NCBI GenBank assembly: GCA_017303795.1
Contig: JAFLBR010000017.1
Location: 1 to 64,000 of the forward strand
Source of the DNA: Cytophagales bacterium
GTDB taxonomy: Bacteria > Bacteroidota > Bacteroidia > Cytophagales > Cyclobacteriaceae
Length of the DNA: 64,000 bases
Direction: 5' to 3'
Shown here: positions 7,419-15,656 of the stretch, piece after piece
How the letters are laid out: the number at the start of each line of letters is the position of its first letter
Numbering within the stretch: the first letter of the stretch is position 1
Program-made: the position numbers and the translations under genes
Notes under the pieces: model-generated
What the model was told of the DNA's origin: nothing
Databases searched by the model: none
Seen by the model: only the letters and a program-made list of their open reading frames with translations

Positions 7419-8519
7419 TTGACATTGAGTTTAATTACGATTGTTTTTCTGGTGGTGGTGGGTGTGCAGGTGCTGTACCTGTGTTTGTTGGGGTTGGCAT
7501 TTCTGCGAAACAATCTTGCGGCAAGCGGTGTGCCCCAGCCGGTATCTATTATTGTGTGTGCCCACGATGAGGAAGAAAACTTGCGTGAACTCGTGCCCTT
7601 GCTGCTTACGCAGGATCACCCCGAGTTTGAAGTTATTGTGGTGGAGGATCGGTGCAATGATGGCACTTTTGATTATTTGCGCGAAGCCACACAACATCAT
7701 GCTAACCTGCGCATGGTGCGCGTGCAGCACAAACCCGATCACATCAGTGGAAAAAAATATGCGTTGACACTCGGCATCAAAGCCGCAAAGTATGAACACC
7801 TTTTGTTTACCGATGCCGATTGCCGACCGGATAGTAATCAATGGGCAAGAGCTATCACATCTTGCTACCAAACTGAAACTGAAATTGTGCTGGGCTTTTC
7901 GCCATACCAGAAAAAATCGGGTTGGCTTAATGCCTTTATCCGGTTCGAAGCGTTGCTCACCGCCATTCAATATCTCGGCTTTGCCTGGTTGGGTAATCCC
8001 TACATGGGCGTGGGCCGCAATCTCTCTTATAAAAAGTCAAAGTTTTTGTCGGGCAAGGGTTTTATTACGCATCAACATGTAACGGGTGGTGACGATGATC
8101 TGTTTGTAAATCAATATGCTACCCGAAAAAATACAGTTGCTTTGGCTACTGCCGAAAGTATTGTGTACTCCAAACCATCAGCAGGCTGGCAACAATTTTT
8201 GCATCAGAAGCGTAGGCATCTGGCGGCTGGCCGGCATTATCGGGTAGCCGATAAATTTGTGTTGGGGTTATTTATGTTCACCTGGTTGGGCAGTTGGTTT
8301 TTGCTTGTGCCGGCTTTGATCAGCTCAATCTATTTGGCAGTGGGTGTAATTTTATTCAGAGAGTTGATACTCATAGGTTTGTTCCGCCTGTTGGCGCGCA
8401 AAACCAGTGTAACTTTCGAAATGTGGAAAATACCGGTTTTAGATTTTATTTTTGCCTTTTACTATCTTGTAACCGGCCTGAGGGCGTTAGTTGCGAAACG
8501 ATTACGATGGAAGAATTAG
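7419..8519 (+). CDS. Membrane glycosyltransferase, family 2
   Basis: A 366-residue GT-A-fold glycosyltransferase anchored in the inner membrane: one helix at the N-terminus, a catalytic domain with SIIVCAHDEEENL, VVEDRCNDGTFD and the DADCRPD metal motif, GGDDDLF acceptor-site motif and QKRRH (the Q-x-x-R-W-like motif), then two to three C-terminal helices. The acceptor is unknown; this layout is common among transferases for surface or carotenoid glycans. There is no ATG; TTG at 7419 or 7425 is the likely start, just downstream of the promoter box. The 3' end overlaps the sigma factor gene by 13 bases. Confidence 0.85.
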   Translation: MTLSLITIVFLVVVGVQVLYLCLLGLAFLRNNLAASGVPQPVSIIVCAHDEEENLRELVPLLLTQDHPEFEVIVVEDRCNDGTFDYLREATQHHANLRMVRVQHKPDHISGKKYALTLGIKAAKYEHLLFTDADCRPDSNQWARAITSCYQTETEIVLGFSPYQKKSGWLNAFIRFEALLTAIQYLGFAWLGNPYMGVGRNLSYKKSKFLSGKGFITHQHVTGGDDDLFVNQYATRKNTVALATAESIVYSKPSAGWQQFLHQKRRHLAAGRHYRVADKFVLGLFMFTWLGSWFLLVPALISSIYLAVGVILFRELILIGLFRLLARKTSVTFEMWKIPVLDFIFAFYYLVTGLRALVAKRLRWKN

Positions 8520-9121
8520 AAGAAAACCGGTTTTCATCCAAAGCACTGGAAGATTTTAAGCTGATAGACATGGCCGTAGGTGGCGATGACAAGGCTTATG
8601 CTAAACTATTGCAACGCTATAAGCGGCCGGTTTATCATATGATTCTCAAGATGGTGCGCAACATTGACGATGCCGAAGATCTCACCATGGAGTCGTTCTC
8701 GAAAGCTTTTAGAAGCCTGGCCCGATTCAAAAAAGATTTTACATTCAGCACCTGGTTATTCCGCATTGCTACCAATAATACCATCGACTTTATCCGGAAG
8801 AAAAAGTTAAACACGCTCAGCATTCAAAACACCTTTACGGATGATGATGGCCAATCGGTAAGTATTGATGTGGAAGATGATGGAAATCTAAATCCACAGG
8901 ATGAAGCCATCAAGGCTCAGAAAGAAGAGTTGATTCAGGTGTTTGTAAACATGCTTCCGGGCAAGTACCAGAAACTGGTGCGCCTGCGCTATTTTCATGA
9001 ACTGAGTTATGAAGAAATAGCGGTAGAATTAGAAGCTCCACTGGGTACGGTTAAGGCCCAACTCCATCGCGCCCGCGAGTTGATGTACGACCTGGTGAAG
9101 AATAAAAAAGAGCATATCTAA
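8507..9121 (+). CDS. RNA polymerase ECF-type sigma factor
   Basis: A 204-residue sigma-70-family protein of the extracytoplasmic-function class. Region 2 (about residues 20-95) has the DAEDLTMESFSKAF and FSTWLFRIATN core- and -10-binding motifs; region 4 (about 140-200) has the ELSYEEIAVEL and GTVKAQLHRAR helix-turn-helix. An acidic linker separates them. I take the ATG at 8507; a longer open frame exists upstream but it lies wholly inside the glycosyltransferase gene. The overlap suggests coupled translation. No anti-sigma factor gene follows. Confidence 0.9.
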   Translation: MEELEENRFSSKALEDFKLIDMAVGGDDKAYAKLLQRYKRPVYHMILKMVRNIDDAEDLTMESFSKAFRSLARFKKDFTFSTWLFRIATNNTIDFIRKKKLNTLSIQNTFTDDDGQSVSIDVEDDGNLNPQDEAIKAQKEELIQVFVNMLPGKYQKLVRLRYFHELSYEEIAVELEAPLGTVKAQLHRARELMYDLVKNKKEHI

Positions 9122-9207
9122 GCCTTCTTTTGAGCCAATTTTGCTCAGAAATTACGATGCAAAACGCATTGGTTTTTGTATCTTGAATACGATTAATAAA
9201 ACAGTTC

Positions 9208-9462
9208 ATGGGCAAAAAACCGAATATCCCAGATCGCCTGTTGTGGGAGTATGATGTGGAGACTTTCAATTACGATAAGTCGTATAAGATTGTGATTGAA
9301 CGGGTGCTGGAGCGTGGCACACTTGAAGAGTGGCGTGAGATTTTGAGGTATTATGGAGAACAGAAAATTCTGGAAACCATCGATTGGAGTGCTCAACTTA
9401 CACAGCGCATGAAAGATTTCTCCCGATTTTTCTTAAAGTCAGATTTTTTAGATGCTGCATAA
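9208..9462 (+). CDS. DUF6922-type small protein, putative antitoxin partner
   Basis: An 84-residue soluble protein with the pattern LLWEYD - ERVLERGTLEEWREILRYYG that I associate with DUF6922 proteins found beside AbiEii-type nucleotidyltransferases in Bacteroidota. It overlaps the next gene by 11 bases, so the two are made together. By analogy with AbiEi/AbiEii systems it would neutralise the transferase, but it is shorter than AbiEi and has no visible helix-turn-helix, so autoregulation is not evident. Confidence 0.65.
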   Translation: MGKKPNIPDRLLWEYDVETFNYDKSYKIVIERVLERGTLEEWREILRYYGEQKILETIDWSAQLTQRMKDFSRFFLKSDFLDAA

Positions 9463-10087
9463 AGACCCATTCTTAATTCAGCCCCAAACCTTTGACCTGA
9501 TTAAAAAACTGCAGGCCTACGATGCCCTTAAAGGCTTTTACCTTGTGGGCGGAACTGCGCTTGCATTGCAACTTGGACATCGAAACTCGATTGACATTGA
9601 TTTATTTACCACTGAAAATTTTGAGCCAACTGATTTGATGAATACACTTGGAAATGAATTTTCAGTGGAGGCAACTTTTTCAGCAAAAAACACTTTACTC
9701 TCTTTTGTGGATAGAATAAAAACAGATTTCATAACCCACAACTATCCACTCATCAACCCACCCATAACCGAAGAGGGCATTACTTTTCTTTCTATGGCCG
9801 ATATTGCCGCCATGAAGTTGAACGCCATCAGCAACTCGGGCAAACGGTTAAAAGACTTCATCGACATTTATTTTTTGTTGGAACATTTTTCACTCAACCA
9901 GATGATTGAGTTTTATTCCTGCAAGTATCCAAAATTCAATCCGCTTATTGCCTTACGGGCGGTAGGCTACTTTGAGGACATCGACCCGGAAATAGACCCA
10001 CCCAAACTTCGAAAGCCGCTGCCTTTAAAGAAAATCAAAGACCGCATCGGCAGCAGTATTCTCAACTCGCGCAAGGTTTTTAAGTAG
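9452..10087 (+). CDS. AbiEii/AbiGii-family nucleotidyltransferase toxin
   Basis: A 211-residue protein with the AbiEii nucleotidyltransferase core: GGTALALQLGHR (residues about 31-42), the metal-binding DIDLF, and the downstream MKLNAISNSGKRLKDFIDIYFL helix typical of the family. Known relatives add nucleotides to tRNA or block growth in type IV toxin-antitoxin and phage-defence systems. The gene overlaps the DUF6922 gene upstream. Activity is inferred from intact motifs. Confidence 0.8.
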   Translation: MLHKDPFLIQPQTFDLIKKLQAYDALKGFYLVGGTALALQLGHRNSIDIDLFTTENFEPTDLMNTLGNEFSVEATFSAKNTLLSFVDRIKTDFITHNYPLINPPITEEGITFLSMADIAAMKLNAISNSGKRLKDFIDIYFLLEHFSLNQMIEFYSCKYPKFNPLIALRAVGYFEDIDPEIDPPKLRKPLPLKKIKDRIGSSILNSRKVFK

Positions 10088-10128
10088 TACCTGGAAATTT
10101 TCTGAAGACTTATCTTTCAGCCTAGATT

Positions 10129-10157
10129 TTGAGATTTCGAACATTTCGCTACCTTTA
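10129..10157 (+). promoter_or_regulatory. Promoter TTG-N18-TACCTTTA
   Basis: A TTG at 10129-10131 and a TACCTTTA box at 10150-10157 are 18 bases apart, one mismatch from the Bacteroidota consensus. The box ends five bases before the GTG start of the next gene. Confidence 0.45.
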
Positions 10158-10162
10158 AACTT

Positions 10163-10702
10163 GTGAAAAGAGTTTTTGCCCTATTTATGATGCTGTTATT
10201 CCTGCTAAATGTGCTGGGATATTATGGCGTTTTGGAAGGCTTGCAACTTAAAAACAAACAAAACCTTCAGGCATTATTTGATTCGGACGAATACGAACGC
10301 CAACACGAAGTTACCATCAAAGTCCCGCTTACTGTTCCCTACGCTACCGACTCTAAAGAATACACCCGTGTAGATGGTGAGTTTGAACATCAGGGCGAAA
10401 TCTACCGGATGGTAAAACAGAAACTACAAAGCGACACTCTTTATATAGTTTGTGTAAAAGACGAAACGTCCAGAGACATTAAACAAGCCTTGGCTGAGTA
10501 TGTAAAATCATTTACCGACAAACCAGCTTCCGAGAAAAGTCAATCCAAAACATTACAGAACCTGATCAAGGACTACATCGCTACATCAACAGTATTGCAA
10601 CCCAGCCAATCAGGTTGGAGTTACGCAGTGCCGCAAGGCGAATTGGTAGTTTCTTATCCATCATGGACTTCCCAGTCAACAAGTCCACCCCCTAAAGCTT
10701 AA
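10163..10702 (+). CDS. Hypothetical single-pass membrane or secreted protein
   Basis: A 179-residue protein that I do not recognise. One hydrophobic segment spans about residues 2-20 and could be a signal peptide or an anchor. The rest is hydrophilic and predicted to lie in the periplasm, with a Ser/Pro/Thr-rich C-terminal tail ending PPPKA. It starts with GTG close behind a promoter. It is monocistronic as far as I can see: a hairpin (10711-10726) lies just behind the stop codon. Confidence 0.65.
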   Translation: MKRVFALFMMLLFLLNVLGYYGVLEGLQLKNKQNLQALFDSDEYERQHEVTIKVPLTVPYATDSKEYTRVDGEFEHQGEIYRMVKQKLQSDTLYIVCVKDETSRDIKQALAEYVKSFTDKPASEKSQSKTLQNLIKDYIATSTVLQPSQSGWSYAVPQGELVVSYPSWTSQSTSPPPKA

Positions 10703-10710
10703 TCTTATTA

Positions 10711-10810
10711 AATCCGTTTCCGGATTACCCGCATTCTGAATTTCAGAATGATGTTGGTTGTGCATTTGATTATGTGTGATGTTCACATGTATCGGTGTTC
10801 GGCCAACACC
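10711..10810 (+). promoter_or_regulatory. Run of four short hairpins in the leader of the outer-membrane-protein operon
   Basis: Four inverted repeats occur in 100 bases: AATCCG/CGGATT (10711-10726), CATTCTG/CAGAATG (10732-10750), ATGTG/CACAT (10772-10788) and GGTGTT/AACACC (10794-10810). The first could end the preceding gene. The others lie in the 5' region of the operon for the TonB receptor and may be operators or leader structure. I see no good TAnnTTTG box here. Confidence 0.35.
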
Positions 10811-10848
10811 AATCAATTACCCTAAAAACAACACTTAAATTATTCTGC

Positions 10849-11766
10849 ATGAAAAAAATTCTACTGTTACAGGTATTGTGCCTGGGCTTTGCCGGTACGG
10901 TGCTTAGCCAGACGTACACCGATGCCATTATGATGAAAAAGAAGGAGATCTGTTTCGCCTTTATGTACGATCAGGGCACCTGGTCTGAGTATTGGGAGGG
11001 AAGCACCCTTATCACCAATCAAAACATTGGCACATTTACGCGCTCAACGTATATGCCTATGATTGCTTACGGCATAACCGATAAGCTGAATGTATTATTA
11101 TCCATCCCGTATGTAAGCACCAAATCAGACGGTGGCCAGTTGGCCGGAGTGAAAGGCTTACAGGATGTGAATGTGGCTGTGAAATACGAAGCCATTAAAA
11201 AAGATTTTGGAAAACATCGGGTTTCTGCACTTGCAGTTGCGCAGTTCGGCACACCCATGAGTAATTACTTATCTGACTACATGCCTTATAGTTTAGGGTT
11301 GGGTACGCAGGAACTTACAGGCCGTGTAATTGGCCAGTATGAATTTAACAAGATGATTTACGTACGCGCTACTGCTGCTTATGTGTGGCGCGGTCAAACA
11401 GAAGTAGAACGCCCTTATTATTATAATAATGGAAGCTACTACACCACTTTTATGGAAGTGCCTAGTGCAATAAACTATCAGGCTGTATTGGGTGGTTGGG
11501 CATTAAAACACAATCTTCGGTTGGAAGCATCTTACAATGTGCTGAATTGTGTGGATGGCGATGACATTCGCAGATGGAACATGCCACAACCCACCAACAA
11601 ATTTGAGGTTACTCAAGCTGGCTTCTTTGCTCAATATTATTTCAAAGCGATTGAACCTCTTAAAGGTTTTAGCCTGATGGCATCTTACAATCAGGTGCTA
11701 GAAGGAAGAAACATGGGTAAAGCCACAGGTATTGGTGGCGGAATTACATATCAGTTTACTTTTTGA
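10849..11766 (+). CDS. Outer-membrane beta-barrel protein (MetA-phenol-pathway-like transporter family)
   Basis: A 305-residue exported protein with a signal peptide (residues 1-20, cleavage after VLSQ) and alternating amphipathic strands to the last residue, ending YQFTF as expected for an outer-membrane barrel. The TDKLNVLLSIPYV segment resembles the family annotated as putative MetA pathway of phenol degradation. The ATG at 10849 begins the signal peptide; a GTG upstream gives an unlikely extension. It is the first gene of an operon with a PAP2/haloperoxidase-like lipoprotein and a TonB receptor, 11 bases before the next ATG. Confidence 0.75.
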   Translation: MKKILLLQVLCLGFAGTVLSQTYTDAIMMKKKEICFAFMYDQGTWSEYWEGSTLITNQNIGTFTRSTYMPMIAYGITDKLNVLLSIPYVSTKSDGGQLAGVKGLQDVNVAVKYEAIKKDFGKHRVSALAVAQFGTPMSNYLSDYMPYSLGLGTQELTGRVIGQYEFNKMIYVRATAAYVWRGQTEVERPYYYNNGSYYTTFMEVPSAINYQAVLGGWALKHNLRLEASYNVLNCVDGDDIRRWNMPQPTNKFEVTQAGFFAQYYFKAIEPLKGFSLMASYNQVLEGRNMGKATGIGGGITYQFTF

Positions 11767-11777
11767 TTTATACGACT

Positions 11778-13322
11778 ATGAAAAAAATAACAACCTTAGG
11801 AATATGCCTCGCATTGATTGTAGCCTCGGTTACCAGTTGCGAGAATGAACTGCCTACACATTTTAAATTTTCTGCCTATCAGTTTTCTGATTTGGATGTA
11901 AATGGAGGAAGCTGGCAACCTATTTTATTATCAAGCGCAACCGATGTTGCTATTGATGCACCAGATGCGGTTAACTCTACGGAATATCTTGCAGAGTTAG
12001 CAGAACTAAAATCTGCAGCGGAGAATATAAGCGGTAGCCAGGCCGATGCCGTAGAGTATTGGACAAACAATCCTGTTATTCGTTGGAACGAGATAGCACT
12101 TGAGCTTGCTGCCAAATACAATCTTATTCCGCCACCAAACCCGGATGGCACTTATACGTTGCCAACAGCAGCCAACCCACAAGGGCCACCACCATTTCCA
12201 TTTGCACACCCACCGTATACCAGCCGCATGCTTGCCTACTTAAGCGTGGCTCAGTTCGATGGATTGATTACTGCATGGCATTATAAATACGAATACAATC
12301 GTCCGGCAACGTATGTTACCGATCCAACTATTCCGTATGCCTATTCCAAAAACACATTGCCCTCTTATCCTTCCGATGGTGCCGTAATAGCAGTGGTGTC
12401 GCGCGATATTCTAAAGGCTATGTTCCCATTAGAGCACGATTACCTGAATGCAAAAGCAGAAGAACATTTGAATAGCCTGAAATGGTCCGGCTCAAGTACA
12501 ACAAGTGATATTGAAGCAGGAACAACAATCGCTACCGCAGTTAAAACAGCAGCAATTGCGCGTGCGCAATCTGATAAAATGGGTGCTGCACAAACCCCAA
12601 GACCGTTGTCAGATCAAATCAAACAAGAAGCTATCGACAGGTTTGGTTGGTCGTGGGATAATCAGGAAGTTCCTGTTCGTCCTGTTGGATTAACACCCCG
12701 GTTTGGTCAGGTAACGATGTGGAATGTTCCAAATGTTGAAGATGTGCGCCTTACCACACCGCCCGCTCCAGGAAGTGCTGAATTTGAAAAAGACGCAAAA
12801 GAACTTCGCGACATCGCCAAGAACTTAACAAACGAGCAACGCAAAATTGCCAACTGGTGGTCGGATGGTTTAGGAACCTATACACCTCCGGGCCATTGGA
12901 ACAGACGTACCAAAGAATACATCATCAAATATGAAATGAACCCGCTGCGCGCTGCGCGTACTTTCGCCTATCTTAATATGGCTGTAATGGATGCTGGTGT
13001 GGCATGCTGGGATTCGAAATATTATTACCACTACCCAAGACCAATCCAAACCATAAATGGATTTAAAACTATTTTGGGTACGCCTAACTTTCCAAGTTAT
13101 CCTTCAGGGCATAGCACGTTTTCAGGTGCAGCGGCAGAAGTGCTTGCGTATATTTTTCCTTTGGAAGCAAATAATGTACGCGCCTGGGCTCGCGAAGCAG
13201 CGGAATCCAGAATTTATGGTGGCATTCATTATCGTTTCGATTCTGAATTAGGAATAGAGCAAGGACAAGATGTTGCTTCTTATGCAATAACACGTGCGCA
13301 AGCGGATGGAGCAGACGACTAA
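11778..13322 (+). CDS. Vanadium-haloperoxidase/PAP2-family lipoprotein with two repeats
   Basis: A 514-residue lipoprotein (lipobox VTSC, Cys21). The C-terminal half carries the full acid phosphatase/vanadium haloperoxidase signature: K-x6-RP (KYYYHYPRP), PSGH and SR-x5-H-x3-D (SRIYGGIHYRFD). The N-terminal half looks like a degenerate copy, with YNRP and PSDG where PSGH is expected. It may be a phosphatase or a haloperoxidase acting in the periplasm or at the surface; sequence alone does not decide. It is in an operon with an outer-membrane barrel and overlaps the TonB receptor gene by 17 bases. Confidence 0.8.
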   Translation: MKKITTLGICLALIVASVTSCENELPTHFKFSAYQFSDLDVNGGSWQPILLSSATDVAIDAPDAVNSTEYLAELAELKSAAENISGSQADAVEYWTNNPVIRWNEIALELAAKYNLIPPPNPDGTYTLPTAANPQGPPPFPFAHPPYTSRMLAYLSVAQFDGLITAWHYKYEYNRPATYVTDPTIPYAYSKNTLPSYPSDGAVIAVVSRDILKAMFPLEHDYLNAKAEEHLNSLKWSGSSTTSDIEAGTTIATAVKTAAIARAQSDKMGAAQTPRPLSDQIKQEAIDRFGWSWDNQEVPVRPVGLTPRFGQVTMWNVPNVEDVRLTTPPAPGSAEFEKDAKELRDIAKNLTNEQRKIANWWSDGLGTYTPPGHWNRRTKEYIIKYEMNPLRAARTFAYLNMAVMDAGVACWDSKYYYHYPRPIQTINGFKTILGTPNFPSYPSGHSTFSGAAAEVLAYIFPLEANNVRAWAREAAESRIYGGIHYRFDSELGIEQGQDVASYAITRAQADGADD

Positions 13323-15489
13323 CATATCGTTTTTAACGCTTTTTATTTTGTTACTGTCGTTACAGGTAGTGGCTCAGGAAGATACTTTGCGTTCGCGTAA
13401 GCTTAATGAAGTGGAGGTGAAGAGTAAACGCCTTCACGACATTAATCGTTTACCGGAATCGTCCGGCACCAACTTATGGTCTGGAAAGAAAAACGAAGTG
13501 ATTAGCCTGAGCGGAACAAATGCCAACATCGCAGAAAAAACAGGTCGCCAGATTTTTGCAAAAATACCGGGCGTATTTGTATATGATATGGATGGCAGCG
13601 GCAATCAAATGAACATTTCCACCCGCGGACTTGATCCACACCGCGGGTGGGAATTTAATATTCGTAGAAATGGATCGATTACTAATTCGGATGTGTATGG
13701 CTATCCGGCCAGTCATTACAGCATTCCTATGGAAGCTGTAGATAGAATTGAATTGGTTAGAGGCACAGGATCATTACAGTACGGTGCTCAGTTTGGTGGT
13801 ATGTTAAACTATGTAACCAAAGCTCCGGATAGCACCCGGGCTTTTGGACTTGAAAGCATTACTTCCGTTGGCTCTTATGGTTTGGTAAGTTCATACATCG
13901 CGGCAAGCGGCACTATTGGCAAGTTTCAATATGCTACTTACTATTCAAAACGGGTGTCGGATGGTTATCGTACCAACAGCGAAACACAGTACGATGCGCA
14001 GTCGGTGCAATTAATTTATGCACCGGTATCAACTCTAAAGCTTACGGCCGAACTAAGTAGGTCTAACTACATCTATCACATTCCGGGTGCACTAACAGAC
14101 GGACAGTTTGAGCAAGACCCGCAGCAATCCACACGGGCACGCAACTATTTTAATCCTGAAATCTATGTGCCGTCTTTTACTATGGATTGGCAAGTGGGAA
14201 GAAACACTAAAGTGTCGTGGTTAACTTCAGCAGTTTTAGGTTATCGTAACAGTGTTATGTTTGATAGGCCCGCCAATGTGGAGGATGTAATTGATCCGGT
14301 AACGAATCAATACGCAGCACGGCAGGTAGATATAGATAACTTCAACAGCTATACTTCCGAATTAAGATTGCTTCACAACTATAGCATTCGCAACCTGGAA
14401 AGTAAACTGGTAGCAGGTGTTCAATATTTTAATAACGATCTGCATCGCAGACAGCAGGGAAAAGGAACTACCGGTTCTGATTTTGACCTTACCGTTACCG
14501 ACCCCGCGTTTGGTCGCGATATGCACCTGAAGTCAACCAATGTGGCTTTGTTTATTGAAAACAAATTTCAACTAACCAAGGCTTTAGCCCTTACTCCGGG
14601 TATTCGATATGAATCAGGTCAATCAAATATGACGGGCGTAATTTCTTATTACGATGCCGATGAAGTTCCCAATACCATTGAGCACAAGTTTCCGTTGCTG
14701 GGAATAAATGCGCAATACACCTTACCACAAGGACATACTTTTTATGCAGGCTGGTCGCAGGCATACAGGCCTGTTATTTTCAAAGACATTATTCCGGCAT
14801 CTGTTTATGAGCAGGCCGATAAAAATTTAAAAGATGCATATGGGTATAACCTGGAAGCAGGCTTTCGAGGTAACTCAAGATTTCTGAGGTGGGATGTGAG
14901 CATGTTTCACTTACAATACAATAACCGCCTCGGCTCGCAAGCTATGCGTAATGCGCAAGATGAATTTTACATCTACCGTACTAACATTGGCAACGCAGCT
15001 ACTACCGGTGCCGAAATTTATACCGAATACGTAGCGCCACTTCGTAAACATATAGCGTTTTCAGTTTTTACTTCTACGGCCTTGTTTAAGGGACGGTACA
15101 CCCATGCTCAGATTCGTTCGGGCGAGGACAACGTAGATGTTTCGGGTAATAAACTGGAAAGTGTTCCGGAGATTATTACCCGCAATGGAGTTACACTGCG
15201 TTCTAAATTTGGTAGTGTTTCTTTACTCTATAGTTATGTTGGCGATTCTTTTGCTGATGCGCTAAACACCGTTGCGCCATCTGCGAATGGTGCGGTAGGT
15301 CTTGTAGCGGGTTACGGCTTACTCGATTTAAACTCTACCCTCGTTATCCGGCAGGTAACGGTTCGGGTAAATGTAAATAACGTTACTAACCAATCTTACT
15401 TTACCAAGAGACCATCGTTTTATCCAGGCCCCGGCATCTGGCCATCAGACGGGCGGTCCTTTGTAGTTTCAGTAGGGTTTAAAGTTTGA
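13306..15489 (+). CDS. TonB-dependent receptor, FecA-like
   Basis: A 727-residue TonB-dependent outer-membrane receptor. A signal peptide ends at VVAQ; the plug domain follows (about residues 60-170, with IPGVFVYDMDGSGNQ and RIELVRGTGSLQYG), then a 22-strand barrel. The C-terminus has YPGPGIWPSDGRS, typical of FecA-type iron(III)-dicitrate receptors. No N-terminal signalling domain or carboxypeptidase-like domain is seen. I use the ATG at 13306; GTG at 13294 is possible. It overlaps the preceding gene, so the three proteins are probably produced together. A strong terminator follows. Confidence 0.88.
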   Translation: MEQTTNISFLTLFILLLSLQVVAQEDTLRSRKLNEVEVKSKRLHDINRLPESSGTNLWSGKKNEVISLSGTNANIAEKTGRQIFAKIPGVFVYDMDGSGNQMNISTRGLDPHRGWEFNIRRNGSITNSDVYGYPASHYSIPMEAVDRIELVRGTGSLQYGAQFGGMLNYVTKAPDSTRAFGLESITSVGSYGLVSSYIAASGTIGKFQYATYYSKRVSDGYRTNSETQYDAQSVQLIYAPVSTLKLTAELSRSNYIYHIPGALTDGQFEQDPQQSTRARNYFNPEIYVPSFTMDWQVGRNTKVSWLTSAVLGYRNSVMFDRPANVEDVIDPVTNQYAARQVDIDNFNSYTSELRLLHNYSIRNLESKLVAGVQYFNNDLHRRQQGKGTTGSDFDLTVTDPAFGRDMHLKSTNVALFIENKFQLTKALALTPGIRYESGQSNMTGVISYYDADEVPNTIEHKFPLLGINAQYTLPQGHTFYAGWSQAYRPVIFKDIIPASVYEQADKNLKDAYGYNLEAGFRGNSRFLRWDVSMFHLQYNNRLGSQAMRNAQDEFYIYRTNIGNAATTGAEIYTEYVAPLRKHIAFSVFTSTALFKGRYTHAQIRSGEDNVDVSGNKLESVPEIITRNGVTLRSKFGSVSLLYSYVGDSFADALNTVAPSANGAVGLVAGYGLLDLNSTLVIRQVTVRVNVNNVTNQSYFTKRPSFYPGPGIWPSDGRSFVVSVGFKV

Positions 15490-15534
15490 GATATAAAAGA
15501 ATTTGTTGTTTAGTTTTTTTTGTTGTTTTAGGGT

Positions 15535-15570
15535 GAATGCCAGGTAGGGGTACCTGGCATTCTTTTTTTT
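15535..15570 (+). terminator. Rho-independent terminator of the TonB receptor operon
   Basis: A perfect 12-bp stem (GAATGCCAGGTA / TACCTGGCATTC) with a GGGG loop is followed by eight T residues. This is a textbook intrinsic terminator 46 bases after the receptor stop codon. Confidence 0.93.
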
Positions 15571-15621
15571 AGCTGCAATCGTTTTCTAGGGGTTGGTTGT
15601 GGCTACTTCTTTTTCAATTTA

Positions 15622-15651
15622 TTGCTTCCTCCAAAGGCATTAGTATATTTA
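15622..15651 (+). promoter_or_regulatory. Promoter TTG-N19-TATATTTA of the ATP-grasp operon
   Basis: TTG at 15622-15624 is exactly 19 bases before TATATTTA at 15644-15651, one base off the Bacteroidota consensus. The start codon of the ATP-grasp gene follows five bases later. Confidence 0.55.
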
Positions 15652-15656
15652 AGGAA

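Noticed and set aside
7431..7970. A 179-codon frame antisense to the glycosyltransferase gene
   Set aside because: It is a shadow of the real gene: the sense strand encodes clear GT2 motifs and the antisense product has no recognisable pattern.
8294..8506. A longer start for the sigma factor
   Set aside because: The upstream part lies wholly inside the glycosyltransferase gene, reads as low-quality protein and has no sigma-factor homology; the ATG at 8507 gives a full region 2 start.
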